Shown here: positions 49,969 through 62,215 of the stretch, in pieces | Position numbering within the stretch: the first letter of the stretch is position 1 | How the letters are laid out: every line of letters begins with the position of its first letter | From: Austropuccinia psidii | Taxonomy: Eukaryota > Basidiomycota > Pucciniomycetes > Pucciniales > Sphaerophragmiaceae | Reading direction: 5' to 3' | Length of the DNA: 64,000 nucleotides | NCBI GenBank assembly: GCA_023105745.1 | Contig: JALGQZ010000001.1 | Location: 62,580,437-62,644,436 of the forward strand | The notes under the pieces: generated by a model | Told to the model about the DNA's origin: nothing | What the model saw: the letters and a program-made list of their open reading frames with translations, nothing else | The model's database searches: none | Program-made: the position numbers and the translations under genes

Positions 49969-50660
49969 TCTACCTTCTATATAACTGCCTTAAAACACCA
50001 GCCAGAACTCTAACACAGGGAAGACTACTTTTTTAATACAGAAAGGATGTAATCCCCTACTTCCAGTGGATCTACTCAAGAAAAATCTTTTAACAAGCCA
50101 CCCCACAGCCAAGGACTTCCATGATATATGTAAGAAGGCTTTTGACACCGCAGCAATATTCATATCCAAGTAAAAAGAGTATAATAAGAAGAGGAAAGAC
50201 AAAACTCATAAGGAGCTTTACTTCAGAGAAGGGGACCAAGTTTTAGTGTCTACCTTGAATTTCAATCATCTGTCAGCCCTCAATAAAATGGGAGACTAAT
50301 TTGTGGGACCATTTACTATCACCAGACTGATAGGGAAGAATGCAGTGGAAGTCAAACTCTCAGAGTAGTTTTCCAGGAAACAACCAGTTTTTCCAGCAAT
50401 TTTGATCAAACCATTCCAAAAAACTGGAGAGTACAATGTCCCCACAAGTAATAATACCCAAATTCCAGAATACATAGTGGAAGTAGAGGACTCCCCCAAC
50501 GCAGTGAAGACAATTATCAAGGCCAGGAAGATCAGACTCAATGGGGTACACCACAGACAGTACATGGCTAGATTCAAGAACCAGACAGCTGTTTTTCAAA
50601 AGATGCCATACCAGATGATGACCTTCACCTGAGAAGACTCAGGGCCCCTAGGAGGGCTTA
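49969..50660 (+). pseudogene. C7 Pol remnant: integrase C-terminus and chromodomain
   Basis: Reads in part as KGCNPLLPVDLLKKNLLTSHPTAKDFHD, REGDQVLVSTLNFNHL, GPFTITRLIGKNAVEVKLSE and a chromodomain-like KTIIKARKIRLNGVHHRQYM, parallel to C3 31440-32120. At least three in-frame stops and a frameshift are present. More decayed than C3. Confidence 0.82.
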
Positions 50661-50700
50661 AAAGTCTCATAAATCATGTGCACTTTTTGAAGGGAAGGTA

Positions 50701-51635
50701 TGTCAGCATGTGACTCAAAATCAGATCCCAAGCATGACAGCCAATGGTAAAGATAAACACAACCATAAACTTGAATGAGCTTAAAGAGCTCATCAATTTT
50801 ATAAAAAGAAGGAGAAAACTCATCTTTTTCAAAAATATAACTCCCATAGCCATAAGACAAAGAATAATAAATTTATTCCAGCTCAAAGCAAGAATTGCGG
50901 ATAAGCCTAAATCTTCACCTCTCATCTAAAATCTAGAGGAAACAAAAGAACCTCATAATATTGGTCTTCAAATGAAGTTAGAAATAAGGGAAATCCAATC
51001 TTATTAACAAAATGGAGCAAAATATTCACCTCTTGTCTAACTTCTGCAATTGTAGTGTGAGATACCTAAAGTGAGGTTTTTTTGGGGAACACAAAATAAG
51101 GACTTTCTGATGGTGGAACCCATCTTCCCATAACCCATCTGAAGCTAAAGGTATGGAGAAAAAAACTCTATACAGGATATAAGAAAAATCAACATCTGAA
51201 CAATGGAATCTAAAAGTGGTATAGCTTTGCATATTGAATGTTACCCATATCAAATGAGGCACCATTCTGTAGCGCTCAGCAATGGCTTCAAAATGAAAAT
51301 CCTTTGAGCTCTCTATCTTCAAAACTTACAAAGGTACAGCCTTTTTAATGTCAAAATCCCACAGTATTGTCAAAAATCAAATCATGTGGAATACTATCCC
51401 ATATCCTTGGATATAAGGTGTCAATTCTACAAAGGAGCCTGTTGATAATTCAATAATTCATATTTCAGCCTGTATGGGGTCCCAAAGAGAATCTTTACAG
51501 AATTCTACATGTCATACACATCAGAAGAGGGCTGTGTGGTCCCCAAATGAACATTCTCTCCATGTATTGGTAAAACTGCCCAGATTTGGTTTCAAAACCA
51601 CATCTGAGTTCAATACTGGTTGTAAATTCTGTGAA
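50701..51635 (+). repeat. C7 3' LTR, first part
   Basis: Starts TGTCAGCATGTGACTC after AAGGGAAGGTA. Contains the conserved hairpin region CAGATTTGGTTTC..AACCACATCTG near 51580. Continues at 53588. Confidence 0.83.
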
Positions 51636-53587
51636 TGTAGGCCTTTGAGATATGACCATATATCCAAAAAGGTGACAAGAAACCTTTACAATGATTATTC
51701 TTTTAAATAATCATCTTGAAATAAGTAAAAATACCATAAAAAGGCATATATACTGAATTAACTTAGAATATTATGAATAAAAATTTGAAATAAATTGAAC
51801 CATTAGATTCCTCATGATAAAACACACATATATCATTTTTATTTTATATCTTTTAAGTCAATATTTAATGATTAATAGGTTAAAATGCCACAAAAAGACA
51901 TAAATTCTTATTTACCTCAGAGGCCAATGGAACAAAATGTGAAATAAATTGCACAATTCAGTTCCCCATGAAAAATTACACATTCAATAATTTTATGTCA
52001 TTTCTCTAAAGTTAATATTTAAGGAATTAAGCTGAATATATGCACTTTTATGATCAGTGCATACATTCATGGTTTTTTGCTAATATCTCCTGAACTATAC
52101 ATGATAGAGGGTTAAACCAAAAATAAAGTTTGAACCTAATTACTGTAATAATACATATATGAACTTCATTTGAAAAGCTACAAACAAGGTTATAACTTGT
52201 GAGGGTTTATTGAAGACAATCGCTAGAGCTGTTGACCAATTTTTTGTGAAAGTGGTTCAAGCTGAAATTAAAGTGGATATTCAGGTTCTACTAGTTCATA
52301 TGTGAAGAAAAAAGATTCTTTATTATAAAATTCAAGGTAAAGCCCCTTGAAATCAAGGTTTGAAGTTTACAATAATAAATCCAAACAGAAAAGATGAGTT
52401 GCAAGAAAAATGACCAGAAATGGAGTTTTGATGATGTAATAAAATTCTCTTGGAAGTTCAATAAGGACATTCCAAGTTATCCAAATTCACTCTCTGAATG
52501 GCTTTATAGTTTATAGCTCAAAAGGTATTCATGATCAAAGCTTAAGCTTCAAATTGATCATTTATCATCACTCACTGTAATCTTATTTTAATTTTAACAG
52601 TCATATAAGTGATAAAACTGGTGAATATTATTAGATTATGATTAATACTTATAAAATCTGCTAATTATAGGCTTCTTCTAAGCCTATGATGTCATCAAAC
52701 TTAGAGTTATAGTGATAACTCTAAATAATGGCATAATAATGAGATATGATGGTTTAATTATGATGTAAGCATCACTAAACCTTTAAATACTGATCAATTC
52801 CAGTGAATACCATCATCAAACGTCTACTAGAAGCCTTTTTGGACTCTATAAGAGAGGAATTGAATATCAATAGAGCTCTTTTTACTCTATTTCCCCCTTA
52901 GACACATCAAAAAAAATAAAACACTCAACAAAAAGGTAAAATCTTTATTCTATATATATAAATATTTTATATTTACAAGAAAAAAAGGTAATCTTTATTA
53001 TAATCATCAATGTTGATGTGATTACTCCAATTTTTTATTTTTTTTGTTATATTTCTCTATAAATCTTATTTACACATAAAATTAAGAATATTTGTAATTT
53101 CTCTTCTTTTATTTTTTTAAATACAATCTAAATAAGTTTTATTTAAATTTTTTGGCATACAATTTTTCAAAATTATTCTATTAGGTGTTAAAATTAGGTT
53201 ATTTTCTCTTTTTAAATGATTTCTCTCTATTATTACTTTAATAATTCACTTATTAATATAAATAGTATTTATATTAATATTGGTGATATTATTTTTATTA
53301 ATTGCTTGTTATTATTAAAAAACACTTTTTTACGCCATTATTATTTGTTGGTAACAATAATAAAGAGCTTTCAATATATTAATTATTATATATTGATATA
53401 TTTTTTTTCTTATCATATTATATTATTATATCCATTCAATAATATAATCATTTTATGCCATAATTAGAATACTTCTTTATTATTATAATTATTCTTTATT
53501 TCATTTATTAAATTAATAAGGACATTCATAGTACAATAATCAATATATTTGTAGTATTCACTTATTTTTTCATAGTCAAACCTTACA
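51636..53587 (+). mobile_element. Solo LTR-B in the C7 LTR
   Basis: A 1952-bp LTR from TGTAGGCCTTTGAG to AAACCTTACA, with GTGAA (51631-51635) and GTGTA (53588-53592) as a 5-bp duplication with one mismatch. No internal sequence. Confidence 0.87.
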
Positions 53588-53998
53588 GTGTATTAACCAC
53601 AAGCCTTATCTTTGAAGAGAAAATTCTTCACTCTTCCTATGTGAACAGGTCCAGAGGCCCTTTACACTCAATTTTGGAACTGAAAGGAAAATTTTCTCTG
53701 CCAAAAAGATACTCCCCATCCTTCTCTTGAACTCTTATCTAGTTCAACTGTCAAAAATTTATATTCTCCAAAATGCTCAGGTATACTCTAAGTCTCAATT
53801 ATTCTACTGCTTATTATAATTAGTTAATTGATATTCAGTTCACCCAGTGCTTTCAGAAGTACTCGCAACCACTATTCTCTCATAGTAAAGCCCCAACAAT
53901 AAGCTAAAATCTAATTTTTATATTATATAACCATTGTAAAGTCACTTTTCAAGTGCCAGCTACATTTATAACAGCTTTATCATAGACTCAGCCTGAAA
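53588..53998 (+). repeat. C7 3' LTR, second part
   Basis: Resumes LTR-C (compare 38395-38805) and ends ACTCAGCCTGAAA. The adjoining 53999-54108 is 110 bp of unassigned flank. Confidence 0.75.
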
Positions 53999-54108
53999 AG
54001 AATTTAATAGGAAACTAGATGTACATAGATGGTAAAATTAATCTCTTCTAAGATGAGTAGTCATGGGTAAGGATGAGATAACAGATAAAAGTGGTTGTTC
54101 ACAAAATT

Positions 54109-56000
54109 TGTAAGATGTGTCTATGAAACTGTTGATAATATTACTATTAATCAACAGTACTATGACTGTTCTTATGTAATAAATATAATCAAGAATTATT
54201 ATAACCACAATTAAATAATTAAAGAATTATTTCTTTCACATTTTATACACTACTAGTGATTATAACAGTGAGAAGTAATTGTCTACAAGAATCAATTACA
54301 AGAATAATTTAATAATAAAAACTTCTTTTATTAAAATAATTTTATCATTTTAATATATGATTATCTCTTGCAAGAATAATTATAAAGATAACTCTTGATT
54401 AAAACTAATTTTAGAGAAAAACTTTAAGAGTTAAACATGAATCTCTCCCTAATACTACAAAGAACTTATTAAAGTAAAGAGTAGAGAGATTTGACATAGA
54501 ATTGTGGATTTAATGGATTAAAATCATTTTATAGCAATATTACAACAATATATAGTTTATTTCTATGATTTCACGTCTTTCTGATTGATTCAGAAAAAAT
54601 AAAACACTTAAGAAAATTTTTAACTAATACTTCCTTGTTGGTAACAATGATATAAATGAATAATGTGATGATGATTTGGAAAAAACAGCAAGAGGAGACC
54701 TCTCTTAAGTATAAGACAGCTCACAGAGGCATGCCATGGAGCATACTGAAAAGCCAGTGAGTGATAAAACATGAAAACCTTTTTGGATTATTGATTGCAT
54801 CATCTGTTGTCGTGTAAGATTGTCATAATTACTTAATTGAGGTTTCTACATGACTACCCACCCATTTATGGTTACAAATAAAAGGAGTAACATCTGTAAA
54901 TATTCTTTTATTCAAAAATAATCATTGATTTCTCAAATTTATCAATGTTATTGGAAATTTCATCACAGAATGTATTTTCTGTGTTTCACGTGGAATCCTC
55001 AAAAATGGACTGTAAGTAAAACTTTTACTTTTACATATAAAAGTAGAATTAATTTTTGTTTTTATATGAATTATACAGCTTTTATGTGGTCCTGACAGTT
55101 TCAGAAAGATTCATTAAGAATTTTATTTTGAATGAATTTTTGAAGTTTTTACCTCATTTCTACGTAGAATTGCAAATATCAGTCTATGACTGGTTGCTAT
55201 GAGGTAAAACAATGGATACTAGTCCAAAAAGGGTTTTAATTACTCTTTTGGGGTTTATCAATGGAAAGTCATTAAGAATTGACATGGTTACAGGAGTCTA
55301 AGTTGCTCTTTACCTCCTTGTCACATCAAAATAGCAGGTTATTTGCTATTTTCTTATCATTTACTGAAGTTGTAACATGATAACCAAGTTCCCAAAAGGT
55401 TTTGGTTTACCAATTAGGCCAAGATCGGCCATGGATCCAAGCTTTGGAGCTTTCCATGCCTCAGAGGCCTCAGAAGTTGGGTACCCTGGCTCTCTTTGAG
55501 GTCTTTTGTCCCCCTTGCCTATTTTTTACGTCAAAATAGAATCTTAAGCTTCAAGTGAGATATCCACTATGGGTGTATCAACAGTTCATGTAGGAATACC
55601 ATAATATTAAGTGCTCAAAACATGCATAACACTATTCTTAGTGTATATGTAACATGGGATTTTCTCACATTCCCATCCTTTTGGCGTGAAATGGAGAAAA
55701 ACAAAACTTTTCACGGATCTTTTATGTGGTCTTGAAGTATTTTCCATATTACCACCTCAAAGAGTTAATTTGAGCTTATTCACTCTATGGAGCTACCCTA
55801 GGTCAACTTTTGTGTAGAATCCAAATCTGGCCTTAAATCCACGGATTTACTTACTAAATAAAAAGTTATTCATCTTTTCTGTAATCAAAAATGATGAATT
55901 TTGAATATATGCATGACTTATGGGTTATGCATAGTTCAGAATTTGTCTGTAAGATAATTGTGGCCTATTTGGGTATGTAAAATATACCTCAAGGCTCACA
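54109..56000 (-). mobile_element. Solo LTR-A
   Basis: A 1892-bp LTR in minus orientation, TGTAAGATG...CAAGGCTCACA, flanked by AAATT (54104-54108) and GAATT (56001-56005), a duplication with one mismatch. Its splice donor is mutated (GGAAGT for GTAAGT). Confidence 0.87.
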
Positions 56001-57090
56001 GAATTATATCTCTAGAATTAGTTTGAATAATAAAATTAAAAATCAAATTTTGTTCAAAATCATATAAGTTTGCTCCAGGATCCCAATATGTTGAGATTTC
56101 TGATAGAATTCCTGCAACATTCAATATGTCAGAAGAAACATCTAATATCAGAAATGTTGAAGACAATCAAAATTAGGATGCCTTTCTTATCTTAGACAAA
56201 AAAACTTGAGCTTCTCTATATCCAATGCAAAACCACTGGATATCCAATGGACATCAGTACTAGTTAAAAGAGACATCTTGTCTCTATTCCATTTTTTTCT
56301 TCCACAGAACTCCAGATCCACAAAGATATCATATCTTTTATTTATTCATTTATGTTCTCCCTGAAAAGATTAAGGTGTGTCTTCTAAAAGGAAACCCTCA
56401 ACATATCTCTGGAAATGTCATGAGGTAAAAGCACCTCTAGCAATCTGTGTATCTATTACACGATTGTCAAAATGTGTGCCTTAGAATTTTGTTATTTCTT
56501 TGCTTCAGAAATTACCCTTTGATTCTTTCCTATAATAAAAATAATACTGGTTCACCTTGTAGATAGATTTAACTTATTCCTTTCATTTAATCTTTATCAT
56601 CTGTTGATGTAATACAACCTTTCAGTTTGCTTTTTAACACCAAGATGTTGCTGATATGAATCAACAATAGGAGCAGGAGAGAATGAGAGTTGATGATATT
56701 TATGTCTGTTACTCAGTAATTTATTATCTGAAATTAGAAAACTCTGAAGCAAAATTTGAAAATATGCAGAAATCAAAATGATAAAATGAAAATTAAACCA
56801 AAGTAATCAACCCCAGATGCAAAAATGAAGGGGTTTTATCACAATAGTAAGGGATAAATACTATATAGTAGGGAAACATTATTGGAAGCCACTTTGAAGC
56901 TGATATTCAGTCTAAAATAAACCAATCAATCTGAAAATTTCTTGTTAAAGCAGGGCTGCACTCCAAGTACCTTTGACGATGTGCTTAATATCAGTTGATG
57001 ATAGGGATAGGAGATGATGAGTATTGATGATATTGATGGCTGTTATGCAATAACAGAATTGACTTTAATCTAAATTTTGGTATATCTAAA
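56001..57090. other. Unassigned unique sequence
   Basis: No LTR family member, convincing reading frame or RNA gene was seen here. A short imperfect duplication is visible: GAGAGTTGATGATATTTATGTCTGTTA (56690) resembles GAGTATTGATGATATTGATGGCTGTTA (57020). It may be host intergenic DNA. Confidence 0.5.
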
Positions 57091-57099
57091 AATAGAAAT

Positions 57100-57330
57100 A
57101 ATAAAATCCAAAAAAAATTGAAAAAATATAAAAAATATAAAAAATTAAAAAAAATAAAAAAAAAAATAAAAAAAATAAAAAAAATAAAAAAAATAAAAAA
57201 AATAAAAAAAAATACAAAAAATAAAAAAAATAAAAAAAATAAAAAAAATAAAAAAAATAAAAAAAATAAAAAAGAAATAAAAAAGAAATAAAAAAATAAA
57301 AAAACAAAAAAATAAAAAAGAAATAAAAAA
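57100..57330. repeat. A-rich simple repeat
   Basis: Runs of (AAAAAT)n and related A-tract units. Frames made only of F, L, I and Y on the minus strand are repeat artefacts. Confidence 0.9.
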
Positions 57331-57490
57331 ATTAAATAAAAATAAATAAAAATAAATAAAAATAAATAAAAATAAATAAAAATAAATAAAAATAAATAAA
57401 AATAAATAAAAATAAATAAAAATAAATAAAAATAAATAAAAATAAATAAAAATAAATAAAAATAAATAAAAATAAATAAAAATAAATAAA
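57331..57490. repeat. 10-bp satellite (AATAAATAAA)n, left of the MULE
   Basis: About 16 perfect 10-bp units. The same unit continues to the right of the MULE (61904-62215), so the transposon split one array. TAAATAAA at 57483-57490 is the left target copy. Confidence 0.92.
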
Positions 57491-57560
57491 GGGTGTTGGT
57501 AAACACACGTAAGCTTTTAGTAAAAACACGTAAGTTTCTGGTAAAAACACGTAAGTGACC
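57491..57560. repeat. Left terminal inverted repeat of the MULE
   Basis: Three copies of a GTAAAAACACGTAAG-like unit follow the terminal GGGTGTTGG. Inverse at 61800-61903. Confidence 0.85.
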
Positions 57561-57745
57561 TTAATTTTCAAAAAAAATTACTCAGGCTCAGTTTTGAGAT
57601 TTTTTTTAATTTTTTTTTGCCATATTTTTCCCGACTTGGCATGTCAATAAGCACAAATTTTTTCAAAATTTTTTTTTTTGCCAAATTTCACAAATTTGGC
57701 CAATATGCCAAAATGGCATATTTTTTTCAAAAATTCATTTAAAAT

Positions 57746-58110
57746 CTTCCCACTTATGAATTTCCTTCATTTTTTTTTAAAAATAAAGGGTTCAATGTGA
57801 AGAATAAAGAACCAGAATCCCATAATTTTGGGAATTTTTTTGGGTGGGACAAGTGAAGGCGCAAAAAGAGTTTTTTTTTCAAATGTTTTTTCCCGTCATT
57901 GTAATATGCCTATTTTTAAAAAGTGAATTTAATAACTTCCCACTTATGAATTTCCTTCATTTTTTTTTTAAATTAAAGGGTTCAATCTGGACAATAAAGA
58001 ACCAGAAGCTCATGAATTGGGAAAATTTTTTGGGTGGGACCACAAGTGAAGGCGCAATGAGTGTTTTTTTTAACTGTTTTTTTTCTTGTGTGTAATATGA
58101 CTATTTTCAA
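57746..58110. repeat. Imperfect tandem duplication, period about 190 bp
   Basis: CTTCCCACTTATGAATTTCC starts at 57746 and again at 57936. Both copies continue with AAAGGGTTCAAT, GGTGGGAC and AAGTGAAGGCGCAA. It lies in the 3' flank of the transposase gene. The 2.2-kb element carries a single diverged copy. Confidence 0.8.
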
Positions 58111-58219
58111 GTACAAAAGTTCCACATGTTTGATAAAAAAGGAGACTGAGGTGGGATTTAAGCAATAAATATGACTGAGGAGGGGGATAATCGGCATAAA
58201 TTGTATATACAAAAATCAT

Positions 58220-61200
58220 TCAATCAGAATCAACCTCCAAAATAGTGGGTTTTTTCTGAGAGGGGGGAGGAATATTGGACAAATACAACATTCTGTGTTT
58301 CTTAAATTTATCAGCCCACCCCAGGGCTTGTTTTTGGGCATGAATCTCCCAGTTCACAGTAATGGGGGGACTGGATAAACTTTAGAAATGATGATGTCCA
58401 ATGGAACAAAATGAGCACAACTATTCAAGAAGCAGATGAAAATGGGGGGATTATCATTTGGAGGACAGAAATAAGGGAAAAAGGAAAAAGATTGGGCTGT
58501 GGAATAAAAGAAAACTGGTCTTTTATACTTATTTGCGATTGGATCCCCCATGTCAGGCATGGACATCCACTTGCTTTTTGGAGCCTGGCCAACATCTTCA
58601 TACCATTCAATTCTTTCCAAATAAGAGGATACTGAGGGAATTAAGGTGTTCATGGCTTCATAAAGGTCTTGATTTTGGTGAATTTCTTCAGCCAAGTCAC
58701 CTCTGACATCAGCCCATTGATCTTGAGTCTTGTAAATGAAGTGGGATACTGTTCTGTAGCCACAGTTTCCATCACCTTGGACATTGATGGCCTTGAAGGT
58801 GTATTTCAATATAAACTTGGGCAAGTCTTCTGAGCCAGTTATCTGATAAAATAAGTTCAAAAAATGAATAAATATCAAAATAAACAACATAAAATTACAT
58901 TAAAAAGAATCAGAAACTCACAAACAGCTTGGAGCATTCATCACTTGTGTGATAGTTGCTTTGACAATGCTCACAGGTCAGGTCAATTGCATCATAGATA
59001 TTCAAACTGGTGGCAGGCTTGTGTGATTTTCTTTGTGATGTTTTGCTTCCAATTGCCAATCTTCTGGACCTTCTAAGGGTTACTTCTGATTTTTTTAATT
59101 CAGTTGCTGAGGGTAGTGAATCTGATGAACTGATGGATTTAGATAATGAGTCCTCAGAATCTTCAGAATCTTCAGATGAGTCCACTTCCATAATTGGAGA
59201 GGGGACATTTGACTGGGATCTTGAAGTTGTTGTGCTGGTCACTTTTGATGGGGGTCTTCCTCTTCTCTTGGTTTGACTCTCAATGATCTCAAATCTTGAA
59301 GGTTCTCTTTTGTTTTTATTCTTGGCTCCTTGGGGTCTTCCACGGATATTCTTGCATTCTAGAGGGTCTTCATAATATTGATCATCCTCTTGACTCTTGG
59401 GAATTTGATCAAATGGGACTTTTCCAGTCAAAACATCTTGAAAATGTTGGAGTATTGGGGTGATTTCTGCCATTGGTCTTTGAAACAGGTCTTCCCCAAT
59501 GTCTTCAAATATTTTCTTGGCTTCATTCTTTCTTTCTTTTTCAACACTTTGATCATCACCTTGAAAACCAGTCTGAGAAGAATATGACAAGTAAAATCAG
59601 TTAATAAGAAAAAAATAATAAGAAGAAATTAAAAAACCCTCACAGGCAAATTCAAATGCCACTGAGGATGGAAGTCTGATAATTCAAGCCTTTGGCGCTT
59701 GGCAAATGCCTTTTGGGTCTTATGCTTGCAAGGAATGCCTTTATAATTGTTGTATTTGTTGGTGCATTTTTCATTTGGAGGAAATTTTGTTTTGAAATTT
59801 TCAAAGGCAATCTGAAGAGCATAACGAGACACCTTGCCATTGAGGGCACAGATGTGTGGAGGAAAATTCTTGACATGGACAATCATTTCTTTGGAGATTC
59901 TGTTGATAATTTCAATAAATTGTTTTCTGAATGCCATGTGGAGTGCCCTGACTACCTCCAGGAGAGTACCAGTGGACTTTTGTAGCCAAAGTTTAACCAT
60001 GGCATGGGCACCTTCAACTCTGGAGGTGGAGCCCACACCCAGGTGGCAATGGTGGTTTGTCCAGGCTGGCACATAATACTCCTTTAGATGAAGCCAAGTA
60101 TTTTCCAAATACTGCAAGACCTCAGCATTTTTAACTTGCTTTTGAAGCTTCTTCCAGTTGTCTTTGAAAGACTTTTCAGTGGGTGAATACATAAGCTGAG
60201 AAAAGAATCCCAAAGTCATTAATAAAGACAATAATAAGAAAAAAAGTGAAATAAAAAGAAATAAAATGAAGAAGTATATTACTTGATTCCAAAGGCCCAT
60301 AAAATTTTCAAAATCAGTTCCATGACCAATTTTCTTCATGCAATGAGCAGATACATCCTTGTTGATGTGCCAAATGCATAGCATGACTTTGGAGTCTGGG
60401 AAGAGCTTCTTAATAGAGTTTTTCAAGGCCAGATCCCTGTCAATAACAATAACTGGGGGGGAACAATATTGGTGTTGTTGAGGACCTTTTCAATGTATTT
60501 ATTTAATGCCCAAGTATATGAAGTTTCATTTTCATTCTTCATCAAACAAAAAGCCCCAGAAAAGGTCTTATTTGTTGAGCTGAATCCAACAATATGAAAA
60601 AGGGGCATTTTGTACTTATTGGTCTTATAAGTACAGTCCATAAGAATGACATGAGGAAAGCCATGAAGAAGTTTTATGGCCAGGGGGTGAGTAAAAAACA
60701 AGGAGGTAATGTGTCCCTCAGAATCCCTTGCAGAGGACCAAACAAAATTTTCTTCTTTGAGAGTGTCAATAAGAGCATCAATGGGCCTTCTGCCTTGCAG
60801 TTTGTCTTTCTTTATTTTCTTGACTTGGTTAAAAATGTCTTGAAGGATTACAGGCCTGTCAGACTCCCTCTGGCTGCATAATTGGGCCTGAATTTGCCTT
60901 GGCATGAGGAGTGATTCAGACATTTGAGCAATTTGGGATGTTTCTTGCTCATTGAATTTCCTGAAAGCAGGATGTGCCATGATATTTTCAGTGGCATCAT
61001 GGATATGTTCAGGATTTTTGACTTTAAGAGTCCAAGTGGTACTCTTGGCATATTTCCTGGCATAAAGTCTAAAAGGACAGTCAAGCTTTCTTGAGGTGAC
61101 TGTTTTGGAGGGGCTTTTGTTGGGATTTGGGGTGCCAGACCTATCACAACATATTTCAATTTGGTTGTGGGTCATATTGGACCTCAAGGTGGACACAGCA

Positions 61201-61286
61201 TACCCCTGAGCCCTGGCAACATTATGCACATGTTGCCAAAGAAGCTCAAGGGTCTGAAATTCACCTTCAGTGGGGGGTTGGAGCAT
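58220..61286 (-). CDS. MULE transposase fused to an OTU cysteine-protease domain
   Basis: Exons: 61286-60283, 60195-59644, 59572-58922 and 58842-58220. Introns of 87, 71 and 79 bp have GT-AG ends, all phase 0. The product would be about 943 residues. N-terminus: a FAR1/WRKY-GCM1-like DNA-binding region (CPFRLYARKY...HIHDAT, residues 30-105). MULE catalytic core: MDCTYKTN (Asp 217), VIDRDLAL (Asp about 283), SRVEGAH (Glu about 396). Then two AT-hook-like motifs (NIRGRPQG, KRRGRPPSK; about 596-629), a CCHC knuckle CEHCQSNYHTSDEC (about 719-732), and the OTU domain with GDGNCGYR (Asp 760, Cys 763) and CAHFVPLD (His 880). All expected catalytic residues are present. Two -1 frameshifts in G runs (60455-60461, 58364-58369) break the frame as given; one extra base in each makes every exon a multiple of three. 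OTU proteases usually remove ubiquitin; the role here is unknown. Confidence 0.85.
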
Positions 61287-61799
61287 TTTTGAATGAAAAA
61301 TATGTGTAAAAGTGAAAAAAAGGGGGGATTTGGGGATTTGGAATGGGGTAAGAACCTTTCGAAATGTGAAAAAGAGGTGAAAAAAGGTGTTAAAAATGAA
61401 CAGAAGGGGTTAAGAGTGAAAGAAAGTGGTTTAAATATGGGATTAATGGATGAGGGAAGGTAAAAAATTGGAAATTTGGAGGCTTGAAAGCAGGTTGTTG
61501 TGGTGGAAAATGCAGTCTTTGGGTGAAAAAAAGAAAAAAAAGTGTGAAAAGCTTTGCAAAATGGCTTTGGTAATGCTGTTTTTCCAAAAAAAAAAAAACA
61601 ATGGTTTGGGGTGGGGATAATGTGGATTGTTGGGGTGTTTGGGCTTTTTTTTTGGGGGGGGGGGCTGGGCAATAAAATCTGAAACAATTTGGAGTTAGAG
61701 AGGTTTTGTGGGGAAAAAACCTCTTTTGGGCATGTTTTGGCCCAATACAGGCATTGTTGTGTTTCATTTTTAATTAAAAATGGGCCCAGGGCACCCCTT

Positions 61800-61903
61800 A
61801 CATGTTTTTACCAAATTATGGCCAAAACACATAAGTTTTTAGTAAAAACACGTAAGCTCTTACGTGTTTTTACCAATTTGCTTACGTGTTTTTACCAATA
61901 CCC
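61800..61903. repeat. Right terminal inverted repeat of the MULE
   Basis: Contains CCAAATTATGGCCAAAACAC, AGTAAAAACACGTAAGCTCT and two CTTACGTGTTTTTACC-like units before CCAATACCC. Very similar to 18219-18318. Confidence 0.85.
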
Positions 61904-62215
61904 TAAATAAAAATACATAAAAATAAATAAAAATAAGTAAAAAGAAATAAAAATAAATAAAAATACATAAAAATAAGTAAAAATAAATAAAATTAAATAA
62001 AATTAAATAAAGATAAATAAAAATAAATAAAAATAAACAAAATTAAATAAAAATAAATAAAAATAAATAAAGATAAATAAAAATAAATAAAAATAAATAA
62101 AAATAAATAAAAATAAATAAAAATAAATAAAAATAAATAAAAATAAATAAAAATAAATAAAAATAAATAAAAATAAATAAAAATAAATAAAAATAAATAA
62201 AAATAAATAAAAATA
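61904..62215. repeat. 10-bp satellite (AATAAATAAA)n, right of the MULE
   Basis: Degenerate units to about 62060, then near-perfect 10-bp units to 62212. Begins with the right target copy TAAATAAA. Continuation of the array at 57331-57490. Confidence 0.92.

Larger units (their letters stand above)
49969..53998 (+). mobile_element. Element C7 (family C), 3' part only
   Basis: Plus-strand C element of which only the end of Pol and the 3' LTR remain to the right of B5. The 3' LTR is 50701-51635 plus 53588-53998, split by a solo LTR-B. The upstream part was lost, probably with the deletion at 38806. Confidence 0.8.
57491..61903 (-). mobile_element. Autonomous MULE DNA transposon with transposase-OTU gene
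   Basis: A 4413-bp element starting GGGTGTTGGTAAACACACG and ending ACGTGTTTTTACCAATACCC, with subterminal ACGTGTTTTTACC motifs in both orientations. The 8-bp duplication TAAATAAA flanks it (57483-57490 and 61904-61911), though it lies in a repeat array. It carries one four-exon gene on the minus strand. MULEs usually make 8-11 bp duplications, which fits. Ends and subterminal parts match the 2.2-kb element at 16158-18318. Confidence 0.87.

Noticed and set aside
56991..57571. Minus-strand frames of F, L, I and Y
   Set aside because: Artefact of the A-rich simple repeats and the 10-bp satellite. The same applies to 61993-62342.
59010..60076. Plus-strand frames opposite the MULE transposase
   Set aside because: The minus strand carries the catalytic motifs and splice sites, and the plus-strand frames are shadows.
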